DNA of 64,000 nt from CAZPUR01 sp964589815 (GCA_964589815.1 CAZPUR010000001.1:1-64000); one strand, 5' to 3'. Positions 50,598 through 58,800 are shown, counted from the stretch's first letter. A program made the numbers and translations. Notes: generated by a model not told the origin, from the letters alone.

Positions 50598-52940
50598 ATG
50601 AATTTTAATACTTTTTTAAATGACTTCGATAAGATGATTGAGGATTTTTTAATCCTAATCTTAGTTAGCGGTCTTTCGTTAGGTGGTCTGTTTGGTTTAT
50701 TTTACTTTTTTTTAATCTGGTTAAGAACTAAAAGTAGAGAGGAAGAATCTTTAAAATACAGTTTGCTTCAGGTGGCTGTACCCAGAGAAAATGAGATTAA
50801 GATTGATGCTGCCGAACAAATGTTTGCCTCACTTTTTAGTATTAAAAAGGGCGGTTTGAAATATAAGAGCGGATTTAGGAGACAACCCCATTTGAGTTTT
50901 GAAATCGTGGCCCGAAAAGAAGATATTAGATTTTATATTGTCGCCCCTCAAGTATTGAAAGACTTGGTGGAAAAGCAAATCCACGGTGCTTATGCTGGGG
51001 CGGAGGTAATAGAAGTTGATGAGTATAATATTTTCTCAAAATCTGGGAAAGTAGCTTTTGTGTCTTTAAAACTGAAAAACGAAAATTATAAGCCGATTAA
51101 GGTTTACAAAGACCTGCCCACAGATTCTTTAAGCTCTTTGACCTCAGCTTTGGCTAAAATGGGTGAAGGCGAAGGAGCAGCGATTCAGATTTTAATTGGT
51201 CCAGCTGATTCGGGATGGCAGCAACAGGGTAAAAGTTATATTGCCAAAACCAAAAAAGCGGAAGCTGATCCCGAACAGGCCAAATATAATGTTGACCCAA
51301 AAACTTTTGAACAAATTGAAAATAAATGTTCTAAAGTTGGCTTTGAAACTGTTATCAGGTTGGTGGTTTCGGCTAACACCAAAGAGCAGGCAGAGAGCCA
51401 TTTAGACAACATCATTTCTAATTTTTCCCAATTCAGCTCTGGACTTAACAACTTCACCAAAAACGACATCCGCCTGAAAAAAGCCTTTATGCTTGATTTT
51501 ATTTACCGTTATTGGCCCACTTTTGGCAAGCAGAGTGTTTTAAGCGCCGAAGAATTAGCCACTTTATATCATTTGCCCAATAAAACTATAGAAACACCCC
51601 ATATTTATTGGCTTTCAGCTAAAACAGCCCCTGCCCCTGCCCAAATTCTTAAACAGGGCCTTTATTTAGGAAAAAGCGTTTATCGAGGGGTGAGCCGGTC
51701 GGTTTTTATTGGTGATAATGACCGTCGGCGCCACATCTATATTATTGGAAAAACCGGTGTAGGCAAGTCCGAATTAATGTCTGATATGGTTCTTCAAGAT
51801 ATTCGGTCAGGTAAAGGCGTTTGTTTTATTGACCCCCATGATACGGTGGAAAAAATTTTAGAGTTAATCCCACCTGAAAGAGCGGAAGACGTCATCTATT
51901 TTGATCCCTCGGATACAGATAGACCGATGGGGTTGAATATGCTAGCAGCCCGAACAGAAGAACAGCAGCACTTTGTCGTCAATTCTATTATTGGTTTAAT
52001 GTATAAGCTTTATGACCCTCATAAAACCGGTATCATCGGTCCTCGGTTTGAGCATGCCATCAGAAACGCGATGTTGACCGTGATGTGTGACGAAGGAGCC
52101 ACTTTTGTAGAAGTAGTTAGAGCTTTGACCGATGCTAAGTTTGTCCAGGAATTATTACCTAGGGTAAAAGATCCCATGGTTAAACGTTATTGGACTGACC
52201 AAATTGCCCAAACCGCGGATTTTCATAAATCTGAGGTTTTAGATTATATTGTTTCCAAGTTTGGTCGCTTTGTCACTAATAAAATGATGCGCAATATTAT
52301 TGGTCAGTCAGAGTCAGCCTTTGATTTTCGTAAGGTGATGGATGAAGGAAAAATCCTTTTAATTAACCTGGCTAAAGGTAAAATTGGTGAAGAAAATTCT
52401 AACTTCTTAGGCTTGGTTTTAGTGCCAAAAATTTTAATTGCCGCCATGAGCCGTCAGGATATGCCTGAAAAGCAAAGAAGGGATTTTTATCTTTATGTAG
52501 ACGAGTTCCAGAACTTTGCCACCCCGGATTTTGCCCAGATTTTGTCAGAAGCCAGAAAATACCGGCTTAACCTAACCGTGGCTAATCAGTTTATTGGCCA
52601 AGTAGAAGAAGAAGTGAAAAATGCGGTTTTTGGCAACGTCGGCACTTTAATGACCTTTCGGGTAGGCGTGACTGATGCTAATTATCTCCAACATGAATTT
52701 CAGCCTACTTTTTCCGAAAATGACCTGATTAATGTAGAGAAATACCATGTTTTTATCAAGACGATTGTTAACAATGAACCAGTGCCCGCTTTTTCTATGG
52801 ATTTGACCAAAGATCTAGAGGCGATTGACAAGCTTCGTAATCTTAAAGTAGCGGAAATGATTAAACAGCTCTCCAGATTAAAGTTTGGCAAGGATAAGGA
52901 AATCATTGAAGCGGAGGTAGCCCAGCGCGCCCGTTTATAA
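50598..52940 (+). CDS. VirB4/HerA-like type IV secretion DNA-binding ATPase
   Basis: 780 aa. TM helix near 16-40 (LILILVSGLSLGGLFGLFYFF). A DUF8128-like domain follows at about 60-330, then the ATPase: Walker A GKTGVGKSELMSDMV (near 390), GVCFIDPHDTVEKILE, Walker B FYLYVDEFQNFATPDFAQIL (near 635), and the RKYRLNLTVANQFIGQ motif (near 660) seen in TraD/VirD4-type coupling ATPases. These are common single-copy CPR genes, perhaps for DNA uptake or pilus work. Start ATG 50598 or TTG 50586, which overlaps the upstream stop. Confidence 0.88.
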   Translation: MNFNTFLNDFDKMIEDFLILILVSGLSLGGLFGLFYFFLIWLRTKSREEESLKYSLLQVAVPRENEIKIDAAEQMFASLFSIKKGGLKYKSGFRRQPHLSFEIVARKEDIRFYIVAPQVLKDLVEKQIHGAYAGAEVIEVDEYNIFSKSGKVAFVSLKLKNENYKPIKVYKDLPTDSLSSLTSALAKMGEGEGAAIQILIGPADSGWQQQGKSYIAKTKKAEADPEQAKYNVDPKTFEQIENKCSKVGFETVIRLVVSANTKEQAESHLDNIISNFSQFSSGLNNFTKNDIRLKKAFMLDFIYRYWPTFGKQSVLSAEELATLYHLPNKTIETPHIYWLSAKTAPAPAQILKQGLYLGKSVYRGVSRSVFIGDNDRRRHIYIIGKTGVGKSELMSDMVLQDIRSGKGVCFIDPHDTVEKILELIPPERAEDVIYFDPSDTDRPMGLNMLAARTEEQQHFVVNSIIGLMYKLYDPHKTGIIGPRFEHAIRNAMLTVMCDEGATFVEVVRALTDAKFVQELLPRVKDPMVKRYWTDQIAQTADFHKSEVLDYIVSKFGRFVTNKMMRNIIGQSESAFDFRKVMDEGKILLINLAKGKIGEENSNFLGLVLVPKILIAAMSRQDMPEKQRRDFYLYVDEFQNFATPDFAQILSEARKYRLNLTVANQFIGQVEEEVKNAVFGNVGTLMTFRVGVTDANYLQHEFQPTFSENDLINVEKYHVFIKTIVNNEPVPAFSMDLTKDLEAIDKLRNLKVAEMIKQLSRLKFGKDKEIIEAEVAQRARL

Positions 52941-52942
52941 AA

Positions 52943-53179
52943 AGAATAGATATCAGGTATGAAGGAAAAAGAGTTGGGGTATATATTCCAGATAAAGTAA
53001 TTAACAATAAAATTTTATTTGAACTTAAAAGAAAATCATTTTTGACCACCCAGGATAGACGCAATTTTTGGAATTACCTACTAGGTTCTTCTTATAAATT
53101 AGGACTATTAGTTAATTTTGCTGATAACAAATTAGAGATTAAAAGAGTAATTTATGATAAAGCTAGAAATCGGCGCTAA
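52943..53179 (+). pseudogene. GxxExxY-family protein, 3' remnant
   Basis: An open frame without a start codon reads RIDIRYEGKRVGVYIPDKVI, then FELKRKSFL, NFWNYLLGSSYKLGLLVNFA and KLEIKRVIYDKAR. This is the C-terminal half of GxxExxY proteins (a PD-(D/E)xK-like family common in CPR, often near mobile regions). The N-terminal GxxExxY part is missing. It begins 2 bp after the ATPase stop, so the remainder was probably lost by deletion. Confidence 0.8.
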
Positions 53180-53190
53180 TCAGTTTGTTA

Positions 53191-53199
53191 TGATATAAT
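53191..53199 (+). promoter_or_regulatory. extended -10 of the tRNA-Ile gene
   Basis: TGATATAAT (TG at 53191-53192, TATAAT at 53194-53199) lies 20 bases before the tRNA. Confidence 0.6.
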
Positions 53200-53218
53200 C
53201 GGCGTTAATCAGCAAAAT

Positions 53219-53291
53219 GGGCTGGTAGCTCAGCGGTAGCAGCACTACTCTTATAAAGTAGGGGTCGATGGTTCGAATCCATCCCAGCCCA
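53219..53291 (+). tRNA. tRNA-Ile, anticodon UAU
   Basis: 73-nt cloverleaf: acceptor GGGCTGG/CCAGCCC, D arm GCTCAGCGGTAGCAGC, anticodon stem CTACT/AGTAG with loop CTTATAA (anticodon TAT), T arm GATGG-TTCGAAT-CCATC, discriminator A. CCA is not encoded. It reads the AUA codon. Most bacteria use a lysidine-modified CAU tRNA for AUA; a UAU anticodon is the less common alternative. Confidence 0.93.
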
Positions 53292-53335
53292 CTTTTATTT
53301 TTCATAATTTTATCTTATAATTACGGGACTCTGAC

Positions 53336-53360
53336 GCTTGCCTTTAGGGCAAGCTTTTTT
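53336..53360 (+). terminator. intrinsic terminator after the tRNA
   Basis: GCTTGCC and GGCAAGC (7 bp) around TTTAG, then T6; 45 bases after the tRNA. Confidence 0.85.
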
Positions 53361-53378
53361 AACCTTTTTATAAATCTT

Positions 53379-54566
53379 ATGCAAAAAAAAGAAGGGCAAT
53401 CTACAGTTTTTTTCCAGGGGCCTTTTGCTGAGTTTGAACCTTTTGCTCCTGATTTTAACCCAGTTGGCACCAGTAAAGCGGCCACCGCAGAAGCAGTCAG
53501 GCTCTTGGCAGAAAATGAGCCGGATTTAGCTTTTTGGCGCAAAGGCATTCCCATTAGACCTGAATTGGGCGAAGAAGCAAATTTAGAGGTTTTAGAATTG
53601 ATTTTAGAACCAATGTTAGTTGAAACCCAAGCAAAAGGCGAAACTTTAATGATTGCCAGCAGTTTTCAAGAAAAGGGAGAATGGGGAAGAATGTTGCAAG
53701 GAAGGGCAGGAACAGGATTTTGCTTTTTTGCTGAAACCCAGATAAGAACTCCGCTAGACATTAAGACAGCTTTATACGGCGAACGGGGAAAAAGACATTG
53801 GCAGTTTTCAGCCGGAGGATTAGATGAGGAGATAGAAACAAAAGCTAGAAAAGAAAGACCCTGGTTAGAAACAGGCATTGGTCCATATATCCAGGGTGAG
53901 CTTGAAGGAATAATTGTCAGTCGAGCGCCAGCCTTATATGGTTTAAAACAAGAAGACCATTTTGTGGTTCGAGCCAGAAAAGATTATTGGTTAGTTTTAC
54001 CGCCAGGACTTAGAAAAGACAGGTATGTGGGTTTAACTATAGAAGGGATATTAGGTACTACTGACTCAAGAAAACTAGACAGCGTTGGAGCTTCTGACCT
54101 TTTTTCTTTAGAATTGCTAAAACCCAATCATGCCAGCCTTTTTATAGGCTCCAATTTACTCAAAGAGGAGGTTTTAGATAATATTTCTCCTAGGACTTTG
54201 AGAAGAGTAGAAGTTTCTGGGAGCCCAAAAGAAGAAAAAGAAGTAAAAATAAAATTTTTAAGTAATATTGCGGTAGTTTATGGTCCAAAAGGTTTTTTTG
54301 TTTTAACCGGAAGAAAAAACAAACCAAAACTCCATCACTTAGGAGAAATAACCAGTCCTAGATTAGAATCGGTTTTATCCAGTATTTGTCATCAACTTAT
54401 TTTTGGTTCAGAACAAACCCAGCTTTTGGAGGCCTTTATGGTTAGACAGAATGGGCAGTTTGGCCATACGGTTTTAGAACTCATTGGCGGTTTTTATCCT
54501 CCTGAGGCTCAAATACCATCTCCAAGCGATGAAGTAGGTTATATGAAAGTTTTTGGTTCTTGTTAA
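53379..54566 (+). CDS. hypothetical protein (395 aa)
   Basis: Soluble, no signal peptide. It is strand-rich with segments such as GETLMIASSFQEKGEWGRM, GYFVVRARKDYWLVLP-like repeats and VLLELIGGFYPPEAQ at the end. No family is recognised and no catalytic motif is obvious. The start at ATG 53379 is preferred because earlier in-frame codons fall inside the tRNA gene and its terminator. It converges with the recombinase gene, with 3 bp between. Confidence 0.6.
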   Translation: MQKKEGQSTVFFQGPFAEFEPFAPDFNPVGTSKAATAEAVRLLAENEPDLAFWRKGIPIRPELGEEANLEVLELILEPMLVETQAKGETLMIASSFQEKGEWGRMLQGRAGTGFCFFAETQIRTPLDIKTALYGERGKRHWQFSAGGLDEEIETKARKERPWLETGIGPYIQGELEGIIVSRAPALYGLKQEDHFVVRARKDYWLVLPPGLRKDRYVGLTIEGILGTTDSRKLDSVGASDLFSLELLKPNHASLFIGSNLLKEEVLDNISPRTLRRVEVSGSPKEEKEVKIKFLSNIAVVYGPKGFFVLTGRKNKPKLHHLGEITSPRLESVLSSICHQLIFGSEQTQLLEAFMVRQNGQFGHTVLELIGGFYPPEAQIPSPSDEVGYMKVFGSC

Positions 54567-54569
54567 AAA

Positions 54570-55436
54570 TTAGAGCTCTTCTAATTTAAACTTTTCCGAG
54601 TCGGATTTTTTTATCAAAGAAAGATATTTTTCCGTAGTGGATAATCTTTTATGACCGGTAAGTTTTGACACTAGGGTTAAAGGCGTACCAGCTTTTAATT
54701 GATGAGCAATAAAAGTGTGGCGCAAATCATTAACCTTGGCATTGTCAACGCCGGCTAATTTAAAATAGCGGTTAATAGTACTTCTAATGTTTCTGATTAA
54801 AAATGGTTTGCCGGTTTTAGTGATAAAAAGGGATTTGGATTTACTTTTAGGCCTTACTTTAAGATAATTTTCCAGAGCGCTCCAGCCAGCTTTATTGAGA
54901 GGTACTTTTCTGGAAGAATGAGATTCATAACTGCGGATAAAAAGTTGTTTGTCTTTAACATCATCAATTTGCAGGTTAGCCAATTCGCCGATGCGGAGGC
55001 CGGTCTGCAGAAACAATTCGACAATGGCAAAAATTCTAATATCATTGCGGCAAACATCTCTTAGGGCCCGGTATTCCATCTTAGAAAGAATTCTGGGTGG
55101 CTTGATTTCATATTTAGGGTGAGCCAGGTTGCTAGCGGGGTTGTTGCTGATATGTTTTTGTTTTATAAGGTATTTAAAGAAAGTTTTAATAGAATTAATT
55201 TTACGGGAGATGCTTTTAGGAGTATAACCGTCTTTAGCTAAGAATTCCTTGAAAGCATTAAGATCGTCTTGGTTAATATCAGAAACACTGTTTCTTTTTA
55301 ACCTTTGGCAAAAGTCTATTAGCTGTTTAAGGTCAGCTCCATATGCTAAAATAGTAGCCGAGGCTCGGCCTTTTTGCTGTAAAAAATCTAGAAATTCTTT
55401 GTGAGCTGTTTTTAAACCTAAAATTTTCTGATTCAC
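54570..55436 (-). CDS. tyrosine recombinase (XerC/D-like)
   Basis: 288 aa, usual Xer length. N-terminal SAM-like core-binding domain (FLDFLQQKGRASATILAYGADLK); catalytic domain with LQTGLRIGELANL (Arg I, near 152), the Lys loop, NDLRHTFIAHQL (HxxR, near 240), GHKRLSTTEKYLSL (final His and Tyr, near 265). It joins DNA strands through a Tyr intermediate. It may be the chromosome dimer resolvase or an integrase; the tRNA and GxxExxY remnant nearby hint at a past integration, but no att duplication is visible. Confidence 0.93.
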   Translation of the reverse strand: MNQKILGLKTAHKEFLDFLQQKGRASATILAYGADLKQLIDFCQRLKRNSVSDINQDDLNAFKEFLAKDGYTPKSISRKINSIKTFFKYLIKQKHISNNPASNLAHPKYEIKPPRILSKMEYRALRDVCRNDIRIFAIVELFLQTGLRIGELANLQIDDVKDKQLFIRSYESHSSRKVPLNKAGWSALENYLKVRPKSKSKSLFITKTGKPFLIRNIRSTINRYFKLAGVDNAKVNDLRHTFIAHQLKAGTPLTLVSKLTGHKRLSTTEKYLSLIKKSDSEKFKLEEL

Positions 55437-55527
55437 TTTAAGACCTTTAATTAATAAAAAAGAGCAGTCTTATAATTAAATCCTATATTAAATATTACAG
55501 AGGATATAATATCATCAAAAGGATTGA

Positions 55528-55899
55528 ATGTCAATTAATAAAACCCTGTCTTTTATTTTTTTCTGCTTAAGCATGGTTTTAATCGTCAATTTAGGGAGAG
55601 ACATTTTTCGCCTGATGAAGTCAGAGGAAAGAGTGCTTAAGGTCGAAGAAAAACTTGAAGTCGTCGAGCAGGAAAACGCTGGTTTAAAAAAGACCAAGAA
55701 ATATTATGAAAGCGACCAATTCTTAGAAGAACAGATAAGAAACAAATTACAGATGGCTAAACCAGGAGAAACAGTGCTGATTTTACCTGAAGAAATTCAG
55801 GAAGGGACGGCGGTAGGAAAAGTATCCTCCCTTGTTAAGGCTGGAGAGGATGAGGAAGAATTGGCTAATTGGCAAAAATGGCTGGAGCTTTTTAAATAG
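55528..55899 (+). CDS. FtsB/DivIC-like septum formation initiator
   Basis: 123 aa. A short cytoplasmic part, one transmembrane helix (LSFIFFCLSMVLIVNLG, about 7-23), a coiled coil (SEERVLKVEEKLEVVEQENAGLKKTKK, about 35-60), then the FtsB-type motif FLEEQIRNKLQMAKPGETVLIL. This is the DivIC/FtsB divisome family, which links septal cell-wall enzymes. The start is preceded by AGGATTGA with no strong ribosome site. Confidence 0.88.
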   Translation: MSINKTLSFIFFCLSMVLIVNLGRDIFRLMKSEERVLKVEEKLEVVEQENAGLKKTKKYYESDQFLEEQIRNKLQMAKPGETVLILPEEIQEGTAVGKVSSLVKAGEDEEELANWQKWLELFK

Positions 55900-55928
55900 G
55901 AAGTAATTTGGTAAAATACAAGATACAC

Positions 55929-56000
55929 AGCGGGTGGGGGGTAAGTATCCCGTGAGGCTCATAACCTCACTTAATCAAGGAGCGTTACCTTGGACCCGCT
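55929..56000 (+). tRNA. tRNA-like cloverleaf with CAU anticodon loop, noncanonical
   Basis: Four helices can be drawn: acceptor AGCGGGT/ACCCGCT (7 bp), D arm GGGG-TAAGTA-TCCC, anticodon stem GTGAGG/CCTCAC with loop CTCATAA (CAU, tRNA-Met type), T stem CAAGG/CCTTG with loop AGCGTTA. The T loop lacks TTC, the D loop lacks GG, and a G sits between T stem and acceptor. It ends 3 bases before the scaffold gap. It may be a divergent or degenerate tRNA-Met, or a gap-edge assembly artefact. Confidence 0.35.
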
Positions 56001-56003
56001 ACA

Positions 56004-56103
56004 NNNNNNNNNNNNNNNNNNNNNNNNNNNNNNNNNNNNNNNNNNNNNNNNNNNNNNNNNNNNNNNNNNNNNNNNNNNNNNNNNNNNNNNNNNNNNNNNN
56101 NNN
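56004..56103. other. assembly gap (100 N)
   Basis: Exactly 100 N, the usual placeholder for a scaffold join of unknown size. Reading frames crossing it are meaningless. Confidence 0.98.
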
Positions 56104-56121
56104 CACTCTAAAAGCAGATCA

Positions 56122-56331
56122 ATGAAAATCAGGCAAGCTCAAAAAAGACGAGTTAAACTGGCTAAGCTGAGAAAAAAATACCAGGCAGCTAAAAATGAAA
56201 GCGAAAAAGATTTGATTTTAGCCAAGGTTTTTAAAATCGCGACCTGGTTGACAAAAGAGGAATTTTTAAAACCAGTTAAAGAAGCTAAAAAAGCTGAAAA
56301 GAAAAAAGAAGAAAAAGAAAAGTTAGCTTGA
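56122..56331 (+). CDS. small basic helical protein (69 aa)
   Basis: KIRQAQKRRVKLAKLRKKYQ at the start, then IATWLTKEEFLKPVKEAKKA and a Lys/Glu tail. The strongly charged sequence fits a small RNA-binding or ribosome-associated protein and is of a kind I associate with CPR genomes, but no function is known to me. The TGA stop lies within the TTGACA box of the next promoter. Confidence 0.55.
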   Translation: MKIRQAQKRRVKLAKLRKKYQAAKNESEKDLILAKVFKIATWLTKEEFLKPVKEAKKAEKKKEEKEKLA

Positions 56332-56355
56332 CAGAGATTTGTTTTGTGATAAAAT
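56328..56355 (+). promoter_or_regulatory. promoter of the tryptophan operon
   Basis: Perfect TTGACA (56328-56333), 16-base spacer, extended -10 TGATAAAAT (TG 56347-56348, TAAAAT 56350-56355). Transcription should start near 56362, just before the T-box leader. Confidence 0.85.
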
Positions 56356-56361
56356 ACGTTT

Positions 56362-56533
56362 AATTGAAAATTTAATTAAAGGCGGACAAGTATGGTTGGG
56401 ATTTGTCAGCCGTGAACTACGTAGGGTTCATGGCAAGCCTTTAAATTCCTAAATGAGTATAATCTAAGGTGGCACCGCCTTGAACGGCCCTTGCGAGATC
56501 ATTATTATTAGTGATTTCACAAGGGCTTTTTTT
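56362..56533 (+). promoter_or_regulatory. T-box riboswitch leader, probably tRNA-Trp
   Basis: 5' domain: helix TTAAAGGC/GCCTTTAA (56376-56383 with 56437-56444) enclosing two hairpins, GACAAG/TTTGTC and GCCGTGAAC/GTTCATGGC. Antiterminator: AAGG (56466-56469), T-box bulge TGGCACC (56470-56476), GCC-TTGAAC-GGC, CCTT (56489-56492). Competing terminator GCCCTTG...CAAGGGC (56487-56526) plus T7. The TGGC of the bulge pairs with tRNA ends of GCCA, so discriminator G, as in tRNA-Trp. Several TGG triplets (56393, 56397, 56431) could be the specifier. It precedes DUF554 and trpS. Confidence 0.85.
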
Positions 56534-56553
56534 ATTGCCCAAGAAAGGAAAAT

Positions 56554-57243
56554 ATGATTACTGGTTTTGGTACATTGCTTAATACAGGAGCCATTATAAT
56601 TGGTGGTTTGATTGGGGTGTTGGTGGGAAAGAGATTTAATCAAAAGTTAAGCCAAGCAGCTATGAATGCTTTAGGCTTATTCGTTTTAGTTTTAGGAATA
56701 CAAATGAGTTTTAAAAGTGAAAATTTAATGATTGTATTGTTGAGTTTGGTGATCGGGAACATAATTGGAGAAATACTGAAGATTGATAATGCTTTAGTTA
56801 AGTTTAGTCGTTTTTTAGAGAAGAAGTTTGCTCAAAAAGGTAATGGCAATAAATTTGGCAAGGCCTTTATAACTTGTAGTTTGCTTTATTGTGTTGGACC
56901 AATGATAATCTTAGGTTCTTTACAGGACGGATTGAGCGGTGATTATAATTTACTGGCCACAAAAGCAATGATGGACGGGTTAACAACAGTTTTGTTTGCC
57001 GCCACTATGAGCATTGGAGCAATTTTTGCCGCCATACCAGTTTTTGTGATTCAAATGAGTTTGACAATATTGGCAGGGCTTCTAAAGTTTTTACTGGCTG
57101 GCAGTGTGATTGCGGAAATAACTGGTACTGGAGGGGTGATTATTATTGGCTCAGGACTGAATTTACTAGGGTTAAAAAAGATAAAATTAGCCAATATGTT
57201 GCCAGCCTTATTGGTAGCTGTTATATTAGCTTTAATAATTTAA
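56554..57243 (+). CDS. DUF554 membrane protein in the tryptophan operon
   Basis: 229 aa with about six to seven hydrophobic segments. It opens FGTLLNTGAIIIGGLIGVLVGKRF, and carries LGLFVLVLGIQMSF, SLLYCVGPMIILGSLQDGLSGD and ATKAMMDGLTTVLFAATMSIGA, the DUF554 (YdfK/YqgA) signature. Function is unproven in the family. Here it is the first gene behind a T-box, 15 bp before the TrpRS gene, which suggests that it handles tryptophan or a precursor such as indole. That is inference from context. The ribosome site is AAGAAAGGAA. Confidence 0.85.
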   Translation: MITGFGTLLNTGAIIIGGLIGVLVGKRFNQKLSQAAMNALGLFVLVLGIQMSFKSENLMIVLLSLVIGNIIGEILKIDNALVKFSRFLEKKFAQKGNGNKFGKAFITCSLLYCVGPMIILGSLQDGLSGDYNLLATKAMMDGLTTVLFAATMSIGAIFAAIPVFVIQMSLTILAGLLKFLLAGSVIAEITGTGGVIIIGSGLNLLGLKKIKLANMLPALLVAVILALII

Positions 57244-57258
57244 GATTTAGGGGGAAAT

Positions 57259-58800
57259 ATGGAATATAAAAAAAACAAAAAAGTTTTAAAGCTGGAAAAG
57301 GCTTTAAAAAAACTAAATATTAAATATTCTTTAATAGAGCATGAACCTATAAAGACTGTTGAGGAAGGATTAAAATTTTTAGGCATTAAACCTGAAAATG
57401 GCGTTTCAACTTTACTTTTAAAGGTTGATGATTCTTTTTGCCTTGTTTTTAGGCGCGATGACCATAGATTGGATTATGGCAAAATAAAAAAACATTTAAA
57501 GATTCAAAATGTTAGGGTAGCCAATGCTAAAGAGATTGAAGAACAGTTGGGCTATAAAGAAATTGGTTATGTTTCTTTATATAATCCTAAATTTAAACCC
57601 TTAATGGATGAGAGCTTATTTGAAGTGGATTATTTATACGGAGGTTCTGGTAGTCCAAACTTTGATTTAAAAATTAAACCAGGAGATTTACAGAAGTTAA
57701 CCAAAGCTCAAAAAGCTGATATTGCCGGAGAAAAGATTAATTATAACTATACTGTGACTATGAATAAAACTATAAAAGGCAAGTATACTATTTTAAATGG
57801 TTTTACTCCGTCTGGCAGCGGAGAAATGCATATTGGCAATTATTTCGGAGCCATCGCTCCTTTTTTTGAGATGGCCAAAAAAGCAGATAAAGTTTATACC
57901 TTTATTGCCGACTTGCACGCTCTCACTACCGTTCAAGATCAAAAAGAGCTGCAGCACAATGTTGAAAGCCTAGTTTTATCCTATTTATCTTTTGGCATTG
58001 ATCCTAAGAAATTTATTTTCTACCGCCAGTCTGACATTGGTTTACATCCAGAATTACAGACAATTTTGAACAATATTACTCCTATAGGCCTGATTAAACG
58101 CTGTCATGCCTACAAAGACAAGCTGGAAAAAGGCTTTGACCCGAAGAAGGTTAACATGGGGCTTTTTAATTATCCTATTTTACAGGCGGCTGATATTTTA
58201 ATGTATGACGCCGATTACGTACCGGTGGGTGAAGACCAAAAGCAGCACGTGGAAGTGACCAGAGAAATTGGCCAGTATTTTAACAAAACCTATGGCCAGA
58301 CTTTTAAAATACCTGAAGTTTATATTAGGAAAGAAGCAGCTCGGTTAGTGGGGACTGATGGTAGAAGAAAAATGAGCAAAAGCCTGGGTAATGTCATCTC
58401 TGTTTTTAGTGATGAAAAAGTAATTAAAAAACAAATCATGGGCTGTTTTACTGATCCTAAAAGAATTCACTCAGATGATCCAGGCAGGGTTGAAGGCAAT
58501 CCAATATTTATTTACCACGATTTAATTAATGATAATAAAGCTGAGGTGGAAGATCTGAAAAAAAGATACAAGGCAGGCAAAGTCGGTGATGTAGAAGTTA
58601 AAGAAAGGCTTTTTAAAGCTTTACTGAGAAAGTTTAGTCAGGAAAGAAAAAGATATAGTCAATTGAAAAATGATCCGGAAAAAATCAAAAAGATTTTGGA
58701 AAAAGGCGCGAAACAAGCTAGGAAAGTAGCTGAAAAAAAGATGATGCTGGTACGGGATAAAATTGGTATTACTAATAAATATTCGTTTTTTAAATACTAA
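57259..58800 (+). CDS. trpS: tryptophanyl-tRNA synthetase with N-terminal YbaK-like domain
   Basis: 513 aa, about 170 longer than usual TrpRS. Residues 1-160 resemble the YbaK/ProX deacylase fold (IKYSLIEHEPIKTVEEGLKF, LLKVDDSFCLVFRRDDHRLD, ELGYVSLYNP-like end). Residues about 172-513 are TrpRS: GFTPSGSGEMHIGNYFGA (HIGH class), IADLHALTTV, LFNYPILQAADILMYDADYV, VPVGEDQKQHVEVTR, and GRRKMSKSLGN. The fused domain may edit mischarged tRNA or act otherwise; its catalytic Lys is not certain. The stop lies 1 base before the ATG of the Trp-Trp leader. Confidence 0.95.
   Translation: MEYKKNKKVLKLEKALKKLNIKYSLIEHEPIKTVEEGLKFLGIKPENGVSTLLLKVDDSFCLVFRRDDHRLDYGKIKKHLKIQNVRVANAKEIEEQLGYKEIGYVSLYNPKFKPLMDESLFEVDYLYGGSGSPNFDLKIKPGDLQKLTKAQKADIAGEKINYNYTVTMNKTIKGKYTILNGFTPSGSGEMHIGNYFGAIAPFFEMAKKADKVYTFIADLHALTTVQDQKELQHNVESLVLSYLSFGIDPKKFIFYRQSDIGLHPELQTILNNITPIGLIKRCHAYKDKLEKGFDPKKVNMGLFNYPILQAADILMYDADYVPVGEDQKQHVEVTREIGQYFNKTYGQTFKIPEVYIRKEAARLVGTDGRRKMSKSLGNVISVFSDEKVIKKQIMGCFTDPKRIHSDDPGRVEGNPIFIYHDLINDNKAEVEDLKKRYKAGKVGDVEVKERLFKALLRKFSQERKRYSQLKNDPEKIKKILEKGAKQARKVAEKKMMLVRDKIGITNKYSFFKY

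Noticed and set aside
53268..53378. Upstream start of the hypothetical gene at 53379
   Set aside because: This stretch overlaps the tRNA 3' end and its terminator hairpin.
55934..56331. Reading frames running through the N gap
   Set aside because: They translate unknown bases; only the part from ATG 56122 is supported.
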